Of a DNA stretch of 64,000 nucleotides, positions 63,765-64,000 are shown one piece after another. The first letter of the stretch is position 1. Every line of letters begins with the position of its first letter. Position numbers and translations under genes: made by a program. This DNA comes from a virus: positions 1 through 64,000 of IMG/VR virus record IMGVR_UViG_3300036832_001118; one strand, 5' to 3'. Below the pieces are notes generated by a model, which worked only from the letters and a program-made list of their open reading frames with translations, ran no database searches and was not told the DNA's origin.

Positions 63765-63938
63765 ATGCCAAAGAGCAAGAAAAAATTCGGATCCAATTTC
63801 AAAGTACTTGATGCGCACGTCATCCAGCCCGAGGAATACGCGGAGGCGCCGGAGTTGACCGACGAGCAGCTCGCCCAGGCCGATCTGTATGAGGGCGGCA
63901 AGCTGATCCGCCGCGGCAAGCCGCGGTCGCGGCAATGA
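63765..63938 (+). CDS. Small protein resembling the N-terminal part of a BrnA antitoxin (57 aa)
   Basis: The segment EAPELTDEQLAQADLYEGGK, then LIRRGKPRSR, resembles the linker of BrnA-type antitoxins (APELTDExxAxA...GGKxxRRGRP) that leads into their DNA-binding domain. The protein stops there, with no ribbon-helix-helix, and no BrnT toxin gene is seen. It may be an anti-toxin mimic or a chance likeness. GAGGAAG precedes ATG 63765. The last 60 bases of the window hold no recognisable gene. Confidence 0.45.
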   Translation: MPKSKKKFGSNFKVLDAHVIQPEEYAEAPELTDEQLAQADLYEGGKLIRRGKPRSRQ

Positions 63939-64000
63939 TCGTCGCGTCGGCTGGCTCAACACCAATTTCCACCAAAGCGGCATAAAGATCAGAGCGAACT

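Noticed and set aside
1-64000. tRNA genes, CRISPR arrays, insertion sequences
   Set aside because: No cloverleaf-like segment, spaced direct-repeat array or transposase was seen on either strand by reading; a tRNAscan and CRISPR search would settle it.

Overview
The window is a stretch of a tailed-phage (or prophage) genome with a contractile tail. Nearly every gene lies on the + strand, genes overlap by 1-8 bases (mostly ATGA or TAATG junctions), and the largest genes encode virion proteins. The tail genes have the order V-W-J-I-fibres-sheath-tube-E-tape measure-U-X-D, which is the P2 order. The head genes (portal, MuF-like protein, protease/scaffold, cement protein, DUF2184-type capsid) are not of P2 type, so the genome is mosaic. 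High GC and several small proteins of a kind common in Rhizobiales point to an alphaproteobacterial host, perhaps Bradyrhizobium-like; this is an inference. I saw no tRNA, CRISPR array, integrase of phage type, repressor, polymerase, primase or helicase, so the window probably holds the late half of a larger genome.

Layout. 1-4070: a promoter with an operator-like inverted repeat, a serine recombinase, then a chain of small coupled genes and a homing-type HNH protein carrying an AP2-like domain. 4075-8173: a collagen/beta-helix tailspike-like protein and the large terminase. 8195-11060: about a dozen small accessory genes, including a phosphatase-like protein whose signature loop has lost both catalytic residues. 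11065-17518: head genes. 17596-20328: connector and neck genes. 20328-30801: baseplate V, W, J and I (I fused to a lectin domain) and fibre genes. 30908-44753: sheath, a second HNH protein behind a strong RNA hairpin, tube, tail chaperone, two tandem paralogous tape measures carrying several wall-hydrolase domains, U, X and D. 44772-54258: adhesion proteins (SPRY, LamG and about 40 short repeats) mixed with a glycosyltransferase and a methyltransferase. 54255-58605: lysis genes. 58608-64000: one reverse-strand secreted protein, a likely regulatory region with two palindromes, and a second chain of small genes.

How the parts work together. Rho-independent terminators at about 2088, 17550, 30852, 33452 and 47411 split the late region into transcription units, most of them followed at once by a strong ribosome binding site. 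Recurrent modules are shuffled between structural genes: LamG, SPRY, AGAG-type repeats, a small beta domain found in both the capsid cement protein and the sheath, and the start of the tape measure. Several look recently exchanged, since short stretches are identical at nucleotide level. No stretch longer than about 300 bases lacks a gene.
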